A stretch of 64,000 nt of DNA from contig NZ_CP013481.2 of the NCBI RefSeq assembly GCF_001465595.2, forward strand, positions 124,001-188,000, in the 5' to 3' direction. The position numbers were made by a program, and so were the translations under genes. Source of the stretch: Pandoraea apista (lineage in GTDB: Bacteria; Pseudomonadota; Gammaproteobacteria; Burkholderiales; Burkholderiaceae). The stretch's first letter is position 1; each line of letters opens with the position of its first letter. The notes beneath the pieces were generated by a model. It worked only from the letters and a program-made list of their open reading frames with translations, was not told where the DNA came from and did not search any database. Positions 19,416-28,088 of the stretch are shown one piece after another.

Positions 19416-19781
19416 TCAGGTGGACGGTGTGGATGAGGGCGGGGGGGCGGCAGCCGAAGCGTGCGCCTCACCCTCGGGAGGGACGACGCCCGGGGGGAGT
19501 GGCGGTGGCTTGCCGCCGCGGCCCGCTTCGAGTTTGTAGAGCCACGCCAGCAATTCCGCCACCGCCTGATAAAGCTGTGCGGGAATTCGCTGATCGAGGT
19601 CGACCTGTGTGAGCAGGCTCACCAGTTCCGGCGATTCGTGGACATAGAGCCCATGTTCGCGCGCGGTGCGCACGATGGTCTCGGCGAGCAGGCCGTAGCC
19701 CTTCGCCACTACGCGCGGTGCCGTATCTTTCGCGCCGTAGGCCAGCGCGACTGCTGCCCGGCGTTCCGGTGGCAAGGTCAT
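19416..19781 (-). CDS. FlhB C-terminal-domain-like export switch protein
   Basis: This 121-residue protein matches only the cytoplasmic C-terminal domain of FlhB/YscU-type export switch proteins: AAVALAYGAKDTAPRVVAKGYGLLAETIVRTAREHGLYVHESPELVSLLTQVDLDQRIPAQLYQAVAELLAWLYKLE corresponds to the segment after the autocleavage site. No membrane part is present and the NPTH cleavage motif is absent. Residues 92-121 are a Pro/Ala tail. Stand-alone FlhB C-domain proteins occur in several flagellar clusters; they may modulate substrate switching. The start overlaps the end of the second FliK-like gene (ATGA), so the two are coupled and probably act together. Confidence 0.85.
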   Translation of the reverse strand: MTLPPERRAAVALAYGAKDTAPRVVAKGYGLLAETIVRTAREHGLYVHESPELVSLLTQVDLDQRIPAQLYQAVAELLAWLYKLEAGRGGKPPPLPPGVVPPEGEAHASAAAPPPSSTPST

Positions 19782-21214
19782 GCGCCACCTCCCGGCGAAG
19801 CGCCGTCCCCGGAAGACAACTCAGGCTGACGGGCCGTGGCATCCGAGGCGGCCGAGGCAGCCGTGGCGGACACAGCCGCGTCGGTCCCCAAGGTGGCGGT
19901 ATCGATACCCGCCGACCCGGCACTGCCGTCGTCACCCAACGCCCCGAACGACAACTGGCTCGCGACAAGACCGACCGCAGCCAATCGTTGACGCAGTTCC
20001 TCGCCTTCATGCGAGAGCAGATCGGCCGACGCTGCGGAGTCCGTCAGCAAACGCGCCTGCAATTGTTGCCCCGACAAGCCGAGATTGACGTCGACCGTGC
20101 CCAGCGAAGGCAGGGTCAGGCGCAGATGGGTGTGCCAAGTCGACGCGGCGGCTATCTCGCCCGGCGCGGGTTGCCCGGGGCGCTCCTCAACTTGCCACTC
20201 CATCGGTGCCCCCGGCCAGGCCGCGCCATTCCACTGAAACTGCGGATTGACCAGCATGTCGAGTTGTTGACGCACCAACGTCACGCTTTCCGCAGGCGTA
20301 TTCGCCACGGCGGCGATGGCGCCGGCCGGTCCGTGCGGCGCGGCAGCGGCGGCATTTCCGTCACCCGTTGCCGAGAGCAACGCATCGCCTTCGCGGCCGC
20401 TCGGTAACACAGTGCTCGTCGTATGCGCCACGCTGGCGGCGTGGGCAAGCGCCGTCGCCGTGTTGGGTAAATTCGCGGTGGCATGCAGACCGCCATCGGC
20501 GGCATCGCCCGCGACGGGCTGAGCCGTCTGTCCCGGCAGCCCCGGTTGTGCGGACGATGCAACCGCCGTCGACACGGAAGGACCCGGCACCGGCCAGGCG
20601 GCGGCAAGCGACGCCTCGGCCGCCGCAGGGCCCAACAGGCGAGTGAGCGGGCCGGGGCCGGGCAGTGTGGCGTCGGCGCCTGCGGCGCGCAGTTGCGCTG
20701 CAAGGTTGGCAGACGCTGGCCAGCGCAACTGCGGCTCGGCCTGCAATTGTTCGAACGACCGGCTCCCGGACGCCCATTGCGCCAGATGCGATTCATAGAA
20801 CAGCCCGCTCGTCGACAGCGCTTCTTTTAGCGCGGCGGCCAGCAGCGGTGCGAGCGCGGGCGCGCCGTTCCCGGGGGCGGCGGGCCAGACGGGCGTGCTT
20901 GCCTGCACGGGGCCGGGCGAATCGGGCGCGAGGCGCAGGATCGTATCGATGGTGCGTGCCGCGGCGGAAAGCGTGGCCTGCTGAACGGGCGTGGGCAGCC
21001 GCGCAGCGGTTTGCGTCGGCGTGTTGCCGAGACTGACGGCGGCGGGTGAGGTTCGGGTGGCAAGATCGCCGAGGGCGGACGTGGCGTCGCCCGTGGGTTG
21101 TGTGCCGGCAACAGCGCTCGGGGCGGTTGAGGACGACACACCCTGCCCGAGGCCGAGCAATGAATCGAGTCGCCGTGCAAGCGTCGTGGCCAGCACCGAG
21201 TCCAGACCGGCCAT
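19778..21214 (-). CDS. Second FliK-like hook-length control family protein
   Basis: This 478-residue protein has a low-complexity Ala/Pro/Thr/Gly-rich N-terminal 340 residues and a C-terminal domain resembling the FliK/hook-length domain: the segment at about 365-435 reads TWHTHLRLTLPSLGTVDVNLGLSGQQLQARLLTDSAASADLLSHEGEELRQRLAAVGL, with the pattern of the FliK C-domain. It is distinct from the fliK at 11491-12942. It is coupled to a FlhB C-domain protein downstream. Its exact role is unproven: it could be a paralogous ruler, or a regulator of FlhB processing. Repetitive composition makes the N-terminus uninformative. Confidence 0.75.
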   Translation of the reverse strand: MAGLDSVLATTLARRLDSLLGLGQGVSSSTAPSAVAGTQPTGDATSALGDLATRTSPAAVSLGNTPTQTAARLPTPVQQATLSAAARTIDTILRLAPDSPGPVQASTPVWPAAPGNGAPALAPLLAAALKEALSTSGLFYESHLAQWASGSRSFEQLQAEPQLRWPASANLAAQLRAAGADATLPGPGPLTRLLGPAAAEASLAAAWPVPGPSVSTAVASSAQPGLPGQTAQPVAGDAADGGLHATANLPNTATALAHAASVAHTTSTVLPSGREGDALLSATGDGNAAAAAPHGPAGAIAAVANTPAESVTLVRQQLDMLVNPQFQWNGAAWPGAPMEWQVEERPGQPAPGEIAAASTWHTHLRLTLPSLGTVDVNLGLSGQQLQARLLTDSAASADLLSHEGEELRQRLAAVGLVASQLSFGALGDDGSAGSAGIDTATLGTDAAVSATAASAASDATARQPELSSGDGASPGGGA

Positions 21215-21238
21215 GCCTTACTCCGAAATGCGGGCGCC

Positions 21239-21577
21239 TCAGGTGCCCAGGTTCAGGCCGTAGACTTCGTGCAGGGCACGTTGACGGCGCGTGCTGTTGA
21301 TCATGGCGTCGAGGTGCGCCAGATGCGGCACCGCGAGGTCGCGAATCGCGGCGTCGTCGGCCAGAATGCGGCGGATGATCTCGTGCTTGCGTGCGCGTTC
21401 GTCTTCGGTGAGCGGCTGGGCGGCGTCGAGTTGCTTGATCGAATCGACTTGCGCACGATACTGCGCCTCAAGGTCGATGAGAGCGTCCCAGTCGCCGTCG
21501 CGCGCGACACCAAGCATACGCTCCGTGAGACCGGCAATACTTTCGTAGCAGTTCAGCAAGGTCGTCGCTTCACTCAT
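21239..21577 (-). CDS. fliT: Flagellar export chaperone FliT
   Basis: FliT is the chaperone of the cap protein FliD. With the ATG at 21577, overlapping the fliS end by 8 bases, it has 112 residues, all helical: ATTLLNCYESIAGLTERMLGVARDGDWDALIDLEAQY at the N-terminus and the RRQRALHEVYG C-terminal stretch. Length and position after fliS are typical. In enterobacteria FliT also inhibits FlhDC; that role is only a possibility here. Confidence 0.9.
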   Translation of the reverse strand: MSEATTLLNCYESIAGLTERMLGVARDGDWDALIDLEAQYRAQVDSIKQLDAAQPLTEDERARKHEIIRRILADDAAIRDLAVPHLAHLDAMINSTRRQRALHEVYGLNLGT

Positions 21578-22004
21578 AACGCGCTCCGGTGCCCGCCTGT
21601 ACGGCGGGGGCACCCGTGCCGGCAGCCGGAGCGATCTCTCGCCAGGCAGATGCAATCGTGTCGAGCAGGGTGTCGACTTCTCTGACTTTGGCGACGTCGT
21701 TCTCGAGATTGGCTTCGAGCAGACGGCGCCCCATGTAGTCGTACAGATCGCGAAGGTTGCGGGACAGTTCCCCCCCCACCTCCATATTCAATCCGTCGCG
21801 CAGGCCGCCGATGATGCCGATGGCTTTCGAGAGCGCCAGTCCGCGCTCCGCGATGCGGCCATCTTCAAAATGGATACGGGCCTTCGTGAGGGCCGCCTTG
21901 GCGCCGTCGAACAGCATCGTAATGAGTTGATGCGGACTCGCGGCGATGACACCCGTTTCGAGTCCGACCTTGCGATAGGCGTTGGCGGCGTTTTGACCGT
22001 ACAT
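21570..22004 (-). CDS. fliS: Flagellin export chaperone FliS
   Basis: FliS binds the flagellin C-terminus before export. From the ATG at 22004 it is 144 residues. The family hallmark AYRKVGLETGVIAASPHQLITMLFDGAKAAL is at residues 9-39, followed by IGIIGGLRDGLNMEVGGELSRNLRDLYDYM. It lies 22 bases after fliD and overlaps fliT, forming a fliD-S-T set. Confidence 0.96.
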   Translation of the reverse strand: MYGQNAANAYRKVGLETGVIAASPHQLITMLFDGAKAALTKARIHFEDGRIAERGLALSKAIGIIGGLRDGLNMEVGGELSRNLRDLYDYMGRRLLEANLENDVAKVREVDTLLDTIASAWREIAPAAGTGAPAVQAGTGARYE

Positions 22005-22026
22005 GAGCGATCTCCGTGAGCCGGGC

Positions 22027-24132
22027 CTACTTCGACGACGAAGACGACGAAGACGAACCCCCCAGCACCTGCTTGAGGTAGTCGCTGGTGTTCTGAAGCT
22101 TCGACATGGTCGCATCGAGCGCGGTGAACTGCGCCAGATAGCGGTTCTGCATCTGTGTCATCTGGTCCTGCCAGTCGCTTTCCTGCTGCTGCACTTGCTT
22201 GATACTGGCGTTCAGATTCGACTGGGCCGTACTGATGGCGCCCTTCGCACTCAGGAAGTTGCTGACCTGGTTAGACAGCAGCGACGCATAGCCCTGCGAA
22301 AAATTGATGGTGCCACGGTTGCCAAGGTTGGTGCCCGTGACCTGAATCTTGAGACCGTCGGTCTGCGAACCCGCCGCACCGGTCAGATACTGACCGCTGC
22401 CCGTGGCGATCACACCGCCGATCGAGCCGCCGACATCGACTCCGTCGGTGCTGGGCGAAACGCCGGTGCCGAACAGGGCGGTCATGGCGTTACCCGACGT
22501 GACGCGCACGTTCGAGGCCGAGCCATAGCGGTTCGACGTAATCGACAGCACCCCATTGGTCTGCTTGACCGTTACGGTCGAGCCGTTCGCCACGAACTGC
22601 GAGTTGCCGTTGATCGCGGCCTGCAATGCGGCGGCCATCTTGTCGGGCGTATAGATGCCGTTCGGGATGGTGATGGTCGTGCTCTTGCCGTCGACCTGCA
22701 CCGTCAACGTATTGTTGGTGCCGTCGATGACGGTGTTCGCCGGCAGGGTCGCGTTCGAGGTGAGCGTGCCTTGGGTCGCCAGACGCGTAATGACCACATC
22801 GTACTGACCCGGTTGCGTATTGCTCGTCGAGCCCTGATAGCTGATCAGACTGTCGGTGGTCGTGCCGTTCGTGGCGAGCAACGAAGCGAGCTGTGCGAAG
22901 CCGCCCGAGCTGATCGCCTTTTGCAATTTGGTCGTGTCGACGGCGAGCTGCCCCGACGTATCCGTGGCGCTGCCGGTGCCGTCACCCGCCTGGAACGTCA
23001 CGCCGATATCCGCGAGCGATGTGAGCACCGATCCCGAGACCCCCGGCAGCTTGCCGTTCAGGATCTGCTGGATCTGGGTGGTGATCATCTGCGTGGTCGT
23101 ATCGCCAATCAGCGGACCGTTGTTGTTCGAGGTACTGCCAGGCGTGGCGCTCGACTTATCGAAATACGTGAGCTTGCCGATGGCCGAGTGCAGCGTGTTG
23201 TAGGCGCTGACGAAGTCGTTGACGGCCTTGGTCACGCCGTCGCTGTTGTTGCTGACGTTGACGGTGGTCGTGCCGGTCTTGAGCAGGTTCATCGTCAGAC
23301 CCTGCACGGCGCTCTTGACCGTGTTGGTCGGGCTCGACACGGCCAGACCGTTGATGGTCAGGTTCGCGTTCTGGCCCGCGGCCGTCTGCGTCAGGTTTTG
23401 AGTCCCCGTGGGGTCATACGCCAGCATGTTCGTAAGCGCGGCGTCGCCCCCGGCGGCGACATCCACTTTCATGCTCATCGTCTGACCGGTCTGTGTCGAG
23501 GTCAGGACCAGGCGGTTAGGCGTGGCGCTGCCGTCATTGACGATGGTGGCCGTCACCCCGCCGTTGGCGGCATTGATGGCGTCGCGAATGCCTTGCAGCG
23601 AGTTGTTCTTGTCCGTGATCGTGACGCTGAACGGCGCCTGTTGCGCGTTCGGTGCGAAGCTCGCGCCGGTGTACGTGCCGTTGGCGAGCGTGCCGCCCGA
23701 GATCGTGCCGAAGCTGAACGTGAGCTTGGTGGACGTGCCGCTGCCGATCGAGGCGGCGGGGTCCGACACGCCGATCGTCGACAGGCTTTGCGCCTGGGCC
23801 AACTGCGTCGTGTTGATGGTATAGCTGCCGGCTTTCGCCGTGGTGTCTGCCGACGCCGTCAGAAATGTCGCATCGCCCGGTGTGGCGGTCATCTGAAGGA
23901 ATGACGATGCCGAGGACAGGTTCGATAAGGACGACTGAAACGAACTCAGCGCCGATTGCAGACTGCCGAGCGCCGAGACCTTGGTCTGATAGCTGGCCTC
24001 TTGCGACTTGAGCAAATTGAGCTTTTGCGTCGCCGGCTGCATCAGACTGGTGACGAGCGCGTTCACGTCCAGTCCCGAGCCAATGCCCGGTGACGAAATT
24101 GAGCCCGTAGTACTGCTGCCAGTGGTCGCCAT
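22027..24132 (-). CDS. fliD: Flagellar filament cap protein FliD
   Basis: FliD is the pentameric cap under which flagellin polymerises. The N-terminal domain starts SPGIGSGLDVNALVTSLMQ and continues SYQTKVSALGSLQSALSSFQSSL; the C-terminal coiled coil (LNASIKQVQQQESDWQDQMTQMQNRYLAQFTALD) is typical. At 701 residues it is long for the family (E. coli about 470), with an enlarged Thr/Gly/Asn-rich exposed region. It ends with a run of serines. It follows fliC on the same strand, separated by 155 bases containing an inverted repeat. Confidence 0.95.
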   Translation of the reverse strand: MATTGSSTTGSISSPGIGSGLDVNALVTSLMQPATQKLNLLKSQEASYQTKVSALGSLQSALSSFQSSLSNLSSASSFLQMTATPGDATFLTASADTTAKAGSYTINTTQLAQAQSLSTIGVSDPAASIGSGTSTKLTFSFGTISGGTLANGTYTGASFAPNAQQAPFSVTITDKNNSLQGIRDAINAANGGVTATIVNDGSATPNRLVLTSTQTGQTMSMKVDVAAGGDAALTNMLAYDPTGTQNLTQTAAGQNANLTINGLAVSSPTNTVKSAVQGLTMNLLKTGTTTVNVSNNSDGVTKAVNDFVSAYNTLHSAIGKLTYFDKSSATPGSTSNNNGPLIGDTTTQMITTQIQQILNGKLPGVSGSVLTSLADIGVTFQAGDGTGSATDTSGQLAVDTTKLQKAISSGGFAQLASLLATNGTTTDSLISYQGSTSNTQPGQYDVVITRLATQGTLTSNATLPANTVIDGTNNTLTVQVDGKSTTITIPNGIYTPDKMAAALQAAINGNSQFVANGSTVTVKQTNGVLSITSNRYGSASNVRVTSGNAMTALFGTGVSPSTDGVDVGGSIGGVIATGSGQYLTGAAGSQTDGLKIQVTGTNLGNRGTINFSQGYASLLSNQVSNFLSAKGAISTAQSNLNASIKQVQQQESDWQDQMTQMQNRYLAQFTALDATMSKLQNTSDYLKQVLGGSSSSSSSSK

Positions 24133-24241
24133 AAATTGCTCGCTCTCAAAAATAGTTGCTCAACTCGCAAAACGCAGGCTTGAAAAAGCGGCCTTTGTAA
24201 TGCTTGCGGCGACGCCCCCCGCGAAGGTGGCGCCGCCGGCG

Positions 24242-24264
24242 GCCCGGCAAAGTTGCCGCCGGGC
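24242..24264 (-). repeat. Inverted repeat between fliC and fliD
   Basis: A 7-base perfect stem (GCCCGGC at 24242-24248, GCCGGGC at 24258-24264) lies just past the fliC stop on the minus strand. No T-run follows directly, so it may be an attenuator or mRNA-stabilising hairpin rather than a full terminator. Confidence 0.5.
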
Positions 24265-24287
24265 GTTACCTCATGCCAAACAGGCGC

Positions 24288-25700
24288 TTACTGGAGAAGC
24301 TTCAGCACTTGTTGCGGCAGTTGGTTTGCCTGGGCCAGCATCGAGATACCGGCTTGTTGCAGGATCTGCGACTTGGTCAGGTTGGCCGTTTCAGCAGCGT
24401 AGTCCGTGTCTTGCACGCCCGAACGCGCCGAGGTCAGGTTCTGCGTCGTGGTCGACAGGCTCGAAATCGTCGACTGGAAGCGGTTTTGAATAGCGCCCAG
24501 GGTCGATTGCAGCGTGTCAACGGTGCTGATGGCCGAGTCGATCTGCGACAGCATCAGCGTGGCGCTGTTGACCGTCTTCACGTCGGCTTGTGCCAGGCTA
24601 CCGCTCGTGGCGTAGGTCGTAGCTGCCGTCGGCAGGCCCAGCTTGGTCAGCGTTGCCGCCGTACCGCCGCTGATCTGGAATGCCTGACCCGAGCTGAGGT
24701 GCATCTTGCCCGTGGTGTCGACATACGCGTTCACGCCGCTGTTCGACGAGTTGATCGCGTTAGCCAGGTCGGTAGCGCTGTTCATCTTGCCGGTGATGTT
24801 CGTGGCCTTGCCGTTCACGGTCAGGACCAGGTCACCTGCAGCCAGCGTTTGCGAGAACGTCGATGCGACGGCGGTCGACGTGGTCGTCGAACCGGCGGCG
24901 GCACCGGCAACTGCCATGCCCAGCGTGGTGGCGTCGGCACCGGCGACCGTCAGCGTTTGGGCCGGGTCGGTGTTGGTGATCGCGATTTCGCCAGCCGAGT
25001 TGACCGAAGCGACGTTGCCCGTGAAGCCGGCGGTTTGCGCGGCGGTGTTGATCGCCGTTGCCAGGTCAGCCGAGCTGTTGTACGTGCCAGCCTTGACGTT
25101 GACGGCCGTGCCTGCGCCCAGCTGAACGGTCAGCGCGGCGACGGTGAAGCTCAGCGGGTTTGTGGCCGAGGACGTTTGAGCGACCGAACCGATGCTCGCG
25201 ATCGTCATGCTTTGTTGCAGGTTGACCGAGATGGTCTGACCGGCGTTGGCGCCGACCTGGAAGTTCGCCGTGCCCATCGAGCCGTCGAGCACGTTCAGGC
25301 CGTTGAACGACGTTTGGGTGGCCAGACGGTTCACTTCAGCCAGACGCTGCTGAACTTCCTGGTCCAGTGCTGCGCGGTCCGAAGCCGAGTTCGTCGAGTT
25401 GGTCGACTGAACAGCCAGCGTACGGATACGTTGCAGGTTGTCGGTGATCGACGACAGGGCGCCCGCAGCGGTTTGCACCAGCGAGATACCGTCGTTGGCG
25501 TTGCGCTGAGCTTGCTGCGTGCCGTTGATCTGGGCCGACATACGGTCCGTGATCGCGAGGCCAGCGGCATCGTCAGCCGCGCTGTTGATGCGCATGCCCG
25601 ACGACAGACGGGTGATCGAGGTCTGCAGGCCCGATTGCGACGTATTCAGGTTACGTTGTGCAACCAGCGAGAAGATATTGGTATTGATGACAGATGACAT
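24288..25700 (-). CDS. fliC: Flagellin FliC
   Basis: This 470-residue protein is the filament subunit. The N-terminal D0/D1 region reads INTNIFSLVAQRNLNTSQSGLQTSI and GMRINSAADDAAGLAITDRM, and the C-terminal region has SARSGVQDTDYAAETANLTKSQILQQAGISMLAQANQLPQQVLKLL. The central 180-390 region is Ala/Thr/Val-rich variable surface domain. A strong AGGAG-type ribosome site lies at 25707-25714, and a sigma-28 promoter match lies at 25792-25818. It precedes fliD, fliS and fliT on the same strand. Confidence 0.98.
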   Translation of the reverse strand: MSSVINTNIFSLVAQRNLNTSQSGLQTSITRLSSGMRINSAADDAAGLAITDRMSAQINGTQQAQRNANDGISLVQTAAGALSSITDNLQRIRTLAVQSTNSTNSASDRAALDQEVQQRLAEVNRLATQTSFNGLNVLDGSMGTANFQVGANAGQTISVNLQQSMTIASIGSVAQTSSATNPLSFTVAALTVQLGAGTAVNVKAGTYNSSADLATAINTAAQTAGFTGNVASVNSAGEIAITNTDPAQTLTVAGADATTLGMAVAGAAAGSTTTSTAVASTFSQTLAAGDLVLTVNGKATNITGKMNSATDLANAINSSNSGVNAYVDTTGKMHLSSGQAFQISGGTAATLTKLGLPTAATTYATSGSLAQADVKTVNSATLMLSQIDSAISTVDTLQSTLGAIQNRFQSTISSLSTTTQNLTSARSGVQDTDYAAETANLTKSQILQQAGISMLAQANQLPQQVLKLLQ

Positions 25701-25791
25701 TTAGCCACTCCTTTCCCAAAATTTTTGGCTCCGGCTTAAGCGCCGTAACTTTGGCTCACCAGCCAATCGCCGAAAGCCGCCGTTGTAGGGG

Positions 25792-25818
25792 ATATCGGAC
25801 GGCCATTGGGAAAATTTA
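25792..25818 (-). promoter_or_regulatory. Sigma-28 (FliA) promoter of fliC
   Basis: Read on the minus strand this is TAAATTTT, 11 bases, TCCGATAT. The class-III flagellar consensus is TAAAGTTT-N11-GCCGATAA, so it matches 7 of 8 and 6 of 8 positions at exactly the right spacing. It predicts a 5' leader of about 85 bases before the fliC ATG. This is the only clear flagellar promoter I found in the window. Confidence 0.8.
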
Positions 25819-26096
25819 GGGTGATTTCACAAAATGCTCTCTCACCCCCCATCGACTGACCCCGTCGATGTCGGAAAAACGCTAGTGGGCCAGTCTACAA
25901 ATTTCCTCCACGATTGATTCGTCAAGGAAAGGGGCAATGTGCCGCCTATTCATACCCTGTAAGGCTTAGAGAGGTGGCGACGTCTGGCGTCGCGCAAGTG
26001 GCGGGGAGGGCGATTCTCAACCGATGGCACGGTGCGGTGGGGGGAGAAAAATTTTTTTCCGCCGCCATGAGAATTCTTCGCGCAGAGGGTCTGCGG

Positions 26097-26132
26097 TGTC
26101 CGAAAAGGACATGGCCCGCTGTCGCGGGCCAT
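26097..26132 (-). terminator. Terminator of the NarL-type regulator gene
   Basis: A perfect 9-pair stem (ATGGCCCGC 26111-26119, GCGGGCCAT 26124-26132) with a TGTC loop is followed on the minus strand by GTCCTTTTCGG. A second small stem (TGTCC/GGACA, 26097-26111) abuts it. It lies just past the response-regulator stop. Confidence 0.7.
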
Positions 26133-26174
26133 GAAGTGAGTACTTAATTCGCAGAAAGTGTGAGGCCCGGAGCG

Positions 26175-26834
26175 CTATGCGCAGACCGGTCCCATCTCGG
26201 CGCTGACCAGGCCGTGTTGCATCACGTAGTACGTGAGTTCGGCGTTATTGTTCAGACGCATCTTCTCAAGCAGACGGGTGCGATACACGCTCACGGTCTT
26301 GACCGAGAGCGAGAGTGCGTTGGCAATATCGGTCAGACGCTTGCCCGAGCCGATCATGCAAAGCGTCTGGTACTCGCGGTCGGACAGGCGCTCGTGGGGC
26401 GGCTGGTCGGCGTCCGGGCCGAGGTAGTCGGCGAGTGTTTCCGCGACCATCGGGCTCACGTACTTACGGCCGGAGGCGACCTGACGCACGGCCGAGACCA
26501 GTTGCTGGGCGTTCGAGCGTTTGCTCAGGTAACCCGCGGCGCCGGCCTTGAGCGCGCGCAACGCGAACTGGCCTTCCCCATACATGCTGAAGATCATGAT
26601 CGGCAAACGGGGATGTTTGCGTCGCAAGGTCTTGAGAATCTCAAGACCGTTCGTGTCGGGCAGGGAAATGTCGAGCAGGACAATGTCCCACTGGGCGGCG
26701 TCTGTCATCTCCAGCGCTTCCGCGCCGCAATCGGCCTCGCCGATGACGGCGATGCTCCCGCTATCGGAGAGCAATTGCCGGACGCCCTGGCGCACGATGG
26801 CGTGGTCGTCGACGATGAGCACTCTAAGCGTCAT
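26175..26834 (-). CDS. NarL/LuxR-family response regulator
   Basis: This is a two-domain DNA-binding response regulator of 219 residues. The receiver domain (1-120) has the acidic pair Asp9/Asp10 and the phospho-acceptor Asp55 (LLDISLP), with Lys at FSMYGE...YLSKRSN. The C-terminal LuxR-type helix-turn-helix is at about 150-205 (LSDREYQTLCMIGSGKRLTDIANALSLSVKTVSVYRTRLLEKM). Its ATG overlaps the kinase stop by four bases (ATGA), so the two are a cognate pair. The adjacency to fliC suggests, but does not show, control of motility or a co-regulated surface trait. Confidence 0.93.
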   Translation of the reverse strand: MTLRVLIVDDHAIVRQGVRQLLSDSGSIAVIGEADCGAEALEMTDAAQWDIVLLDISLPDTNGLEILKTLRRKHPRLPIMIFSMYGEGQFALRALKAGAAGYLSKRSNAQQLVSAVRQVASGRKYVSPMVAETLADYLGPDADQPPHERLSDREYQTLCMIGSGKRLTDIANALSLSVKTVSVYRTRLLEKMRLNNNAELTYYVMQHGLVSAEMGPVCA

Positions 26835-27718
26835 GATGCGTATCCGTGAAGAGCAAGCGATTCCGGGTCATGGAAGCCGGCCGGGGCCAGCAGGATTTGA
26901 TGCCAGGGAAGCCGTGCACTTACGAGCGTTCCCGATCCTTGCGCACTACCAACACGCAGCGTGCCGCCGAGCGCCGTACAGCGCTCGCGCATGCCCACCA
27001 ATCCGAAATGTCCCTGCTTGCGACGCGCGCCGCGGCCCAGGCCGCAACCGTCGTCGGAAATCGTGAGTTTGAGTGAACGATGGCCACCGTCGAGCGCCAC
27101 GACAACGCGTGAGGCGCGTGCATGCCGGGCAACGTTGGTCAGCGCTTCCTGCGCGATACGGTACAAAGCCAGAACCGCGTCAGGGGAAAGATTGGCAACG
27201 CGCTCGCGCGTCACGTCGTCGCAGCGCCAGATGCACGTAAGACCGCTCTGCTCGCCGAAGCCGCGCAACCAGCCACGCAGCGCCGCAACGAGACCCGCGT
27301 CGAGCACGGGCGGACGGTTGCGGCCAACGAGTTCGTCAGCCGCGTCTTGTGCAGCGGTTGCCGCGTTCTGAATCTGGGCGCACAGGGATTGCCATTCGGC
27401 GGCGTCGGCCGGCGGGCGCGTGCCCAGACGCGCTACGACCAATTGCAATGCCGTGAGGTGTGCGCCAAGGCCGTCGTGAATTTCCTGTGCCAGACGGGTG
27501 CGCTCGGCTTCGCGAGCCGCATCGATCTTACGGGCGACAGATTGTGCCAACGGACGCGCCGATGCCCGCGCAGGGCGCGAGGCAGGCTCTGCCGGCAACG
27601 TCATGTCGCAGACGGCAGGCTGATCCGATACCGGCGTCGCGGCGCGCGCGTGCAACGTGTCGTTAAGCGACACGCGACGTCTCGCAGCCTGTGCGGCAGG
27701 ATCGACGAGATACGGCAT
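26831..27718 (-). CDS. Soluble NarX-type sensor histidine kinase without visible sensor domain
   Basis: This is a 295-residue kinase of the HisKA_3 class. The phospho-acceptor His81 lies in AEIHDGLGAHLTALQ-type context (AQEIHDGLGAHL), and the ATPase domain has the N box (ALYRIAQEALTNVARHARA) and G boxes (ISDDGCGLG, GHFGLVGMRERC). There is no membrane segment and no PAS or GAF domain; the first 55 residues are Ala/Arg/Pro-rich. The ATG at 27718 has a CAGGGA site upstream; an in-frame ATG at 27781 lacks one. It may be activated by a partner protein. The gene is coupled to the regulator downstream. Confidence 0.88.
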   Translation of the reverse strand: MPYLVDPAAQAARRRVSLNDTLHARAATPVSDQPAVCDMTLPAEPASRPARASARPLAQSVARKIDAAREAERTRLAQEIHDGLGAHLTALQLVVARLGTRPPADAAEWQSLCAQIQNAATAAQDAADELVGRNRPPVLDAGLVAALRGWLRGFGEQSGLTCIWRCDDVTRERVANLSPDAVLALYRIAQEALTNVARHARASRVVVALDGGHRSLKLTISDDGCGLGRGARRKQGHFGLVGMRERCTALGGTLRVGSAQGSGTLVSARLPWHQILLAPAGFHDPESLALHGYAS

Positions 27719-28088
27719 GGAGGCAAATCCCTGAGAGAAAAAGTCCCGTGCCGCAACCCACGCGGCGAGACCCACATTCAATTTAACAAACTTTACATTT
27801 CGTCACAATTACACGCAGCGGGCATCCGCGTGGTTGACAGCGAAGCGTAACTATTTGATTTGGATCAAGAAGTTTTAGCTTGCTTGAAGAGGATTCTGCG
27901 GAGGCCCCAAATATATCAGGGTTTGTCCTAGCATATCCAGTCGAGCGTATGTTTCAAACGACATTTTCGATCTAAACAATTGTAACGCCTTAATTTTTAT
28001 CGTGACTTCATACAGTTGTGATTTTCTTTCAGGCGAGGGCGCGGGTATACCACGCGCATCATCGGTAAATTGACCTTGGTAACGTTCC
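27719..28088. other. AT-rich gap between two two-component operons
   Basis: About 370 bases without a gene. The part from 27780 to 28060 is markedly AT-richer than the surroundings, with TTTAACAAAC, TTTACATT and AATTGTAACGCC runs, and probably contains the promoter of the NarX/NarL-type operon (minus strand). No single sigma-70 pair stands out, and I see no terminator for the upstream kinase gene. Confidence 0.4.

Noticed and set aside
22003..23904. Long plus-strand open frame opposite fliD
   Set aside because: It lies entirely antisense to a clearly conserved gene, is Arg-rich and has the composition of high-GC shadow frames.
25914..26147. 77-codon plus-strand frame between fliC and the regulator gene
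   Set aside because: It runs over the terminator hairpin, has no ribosome site and no protein-like pattern.
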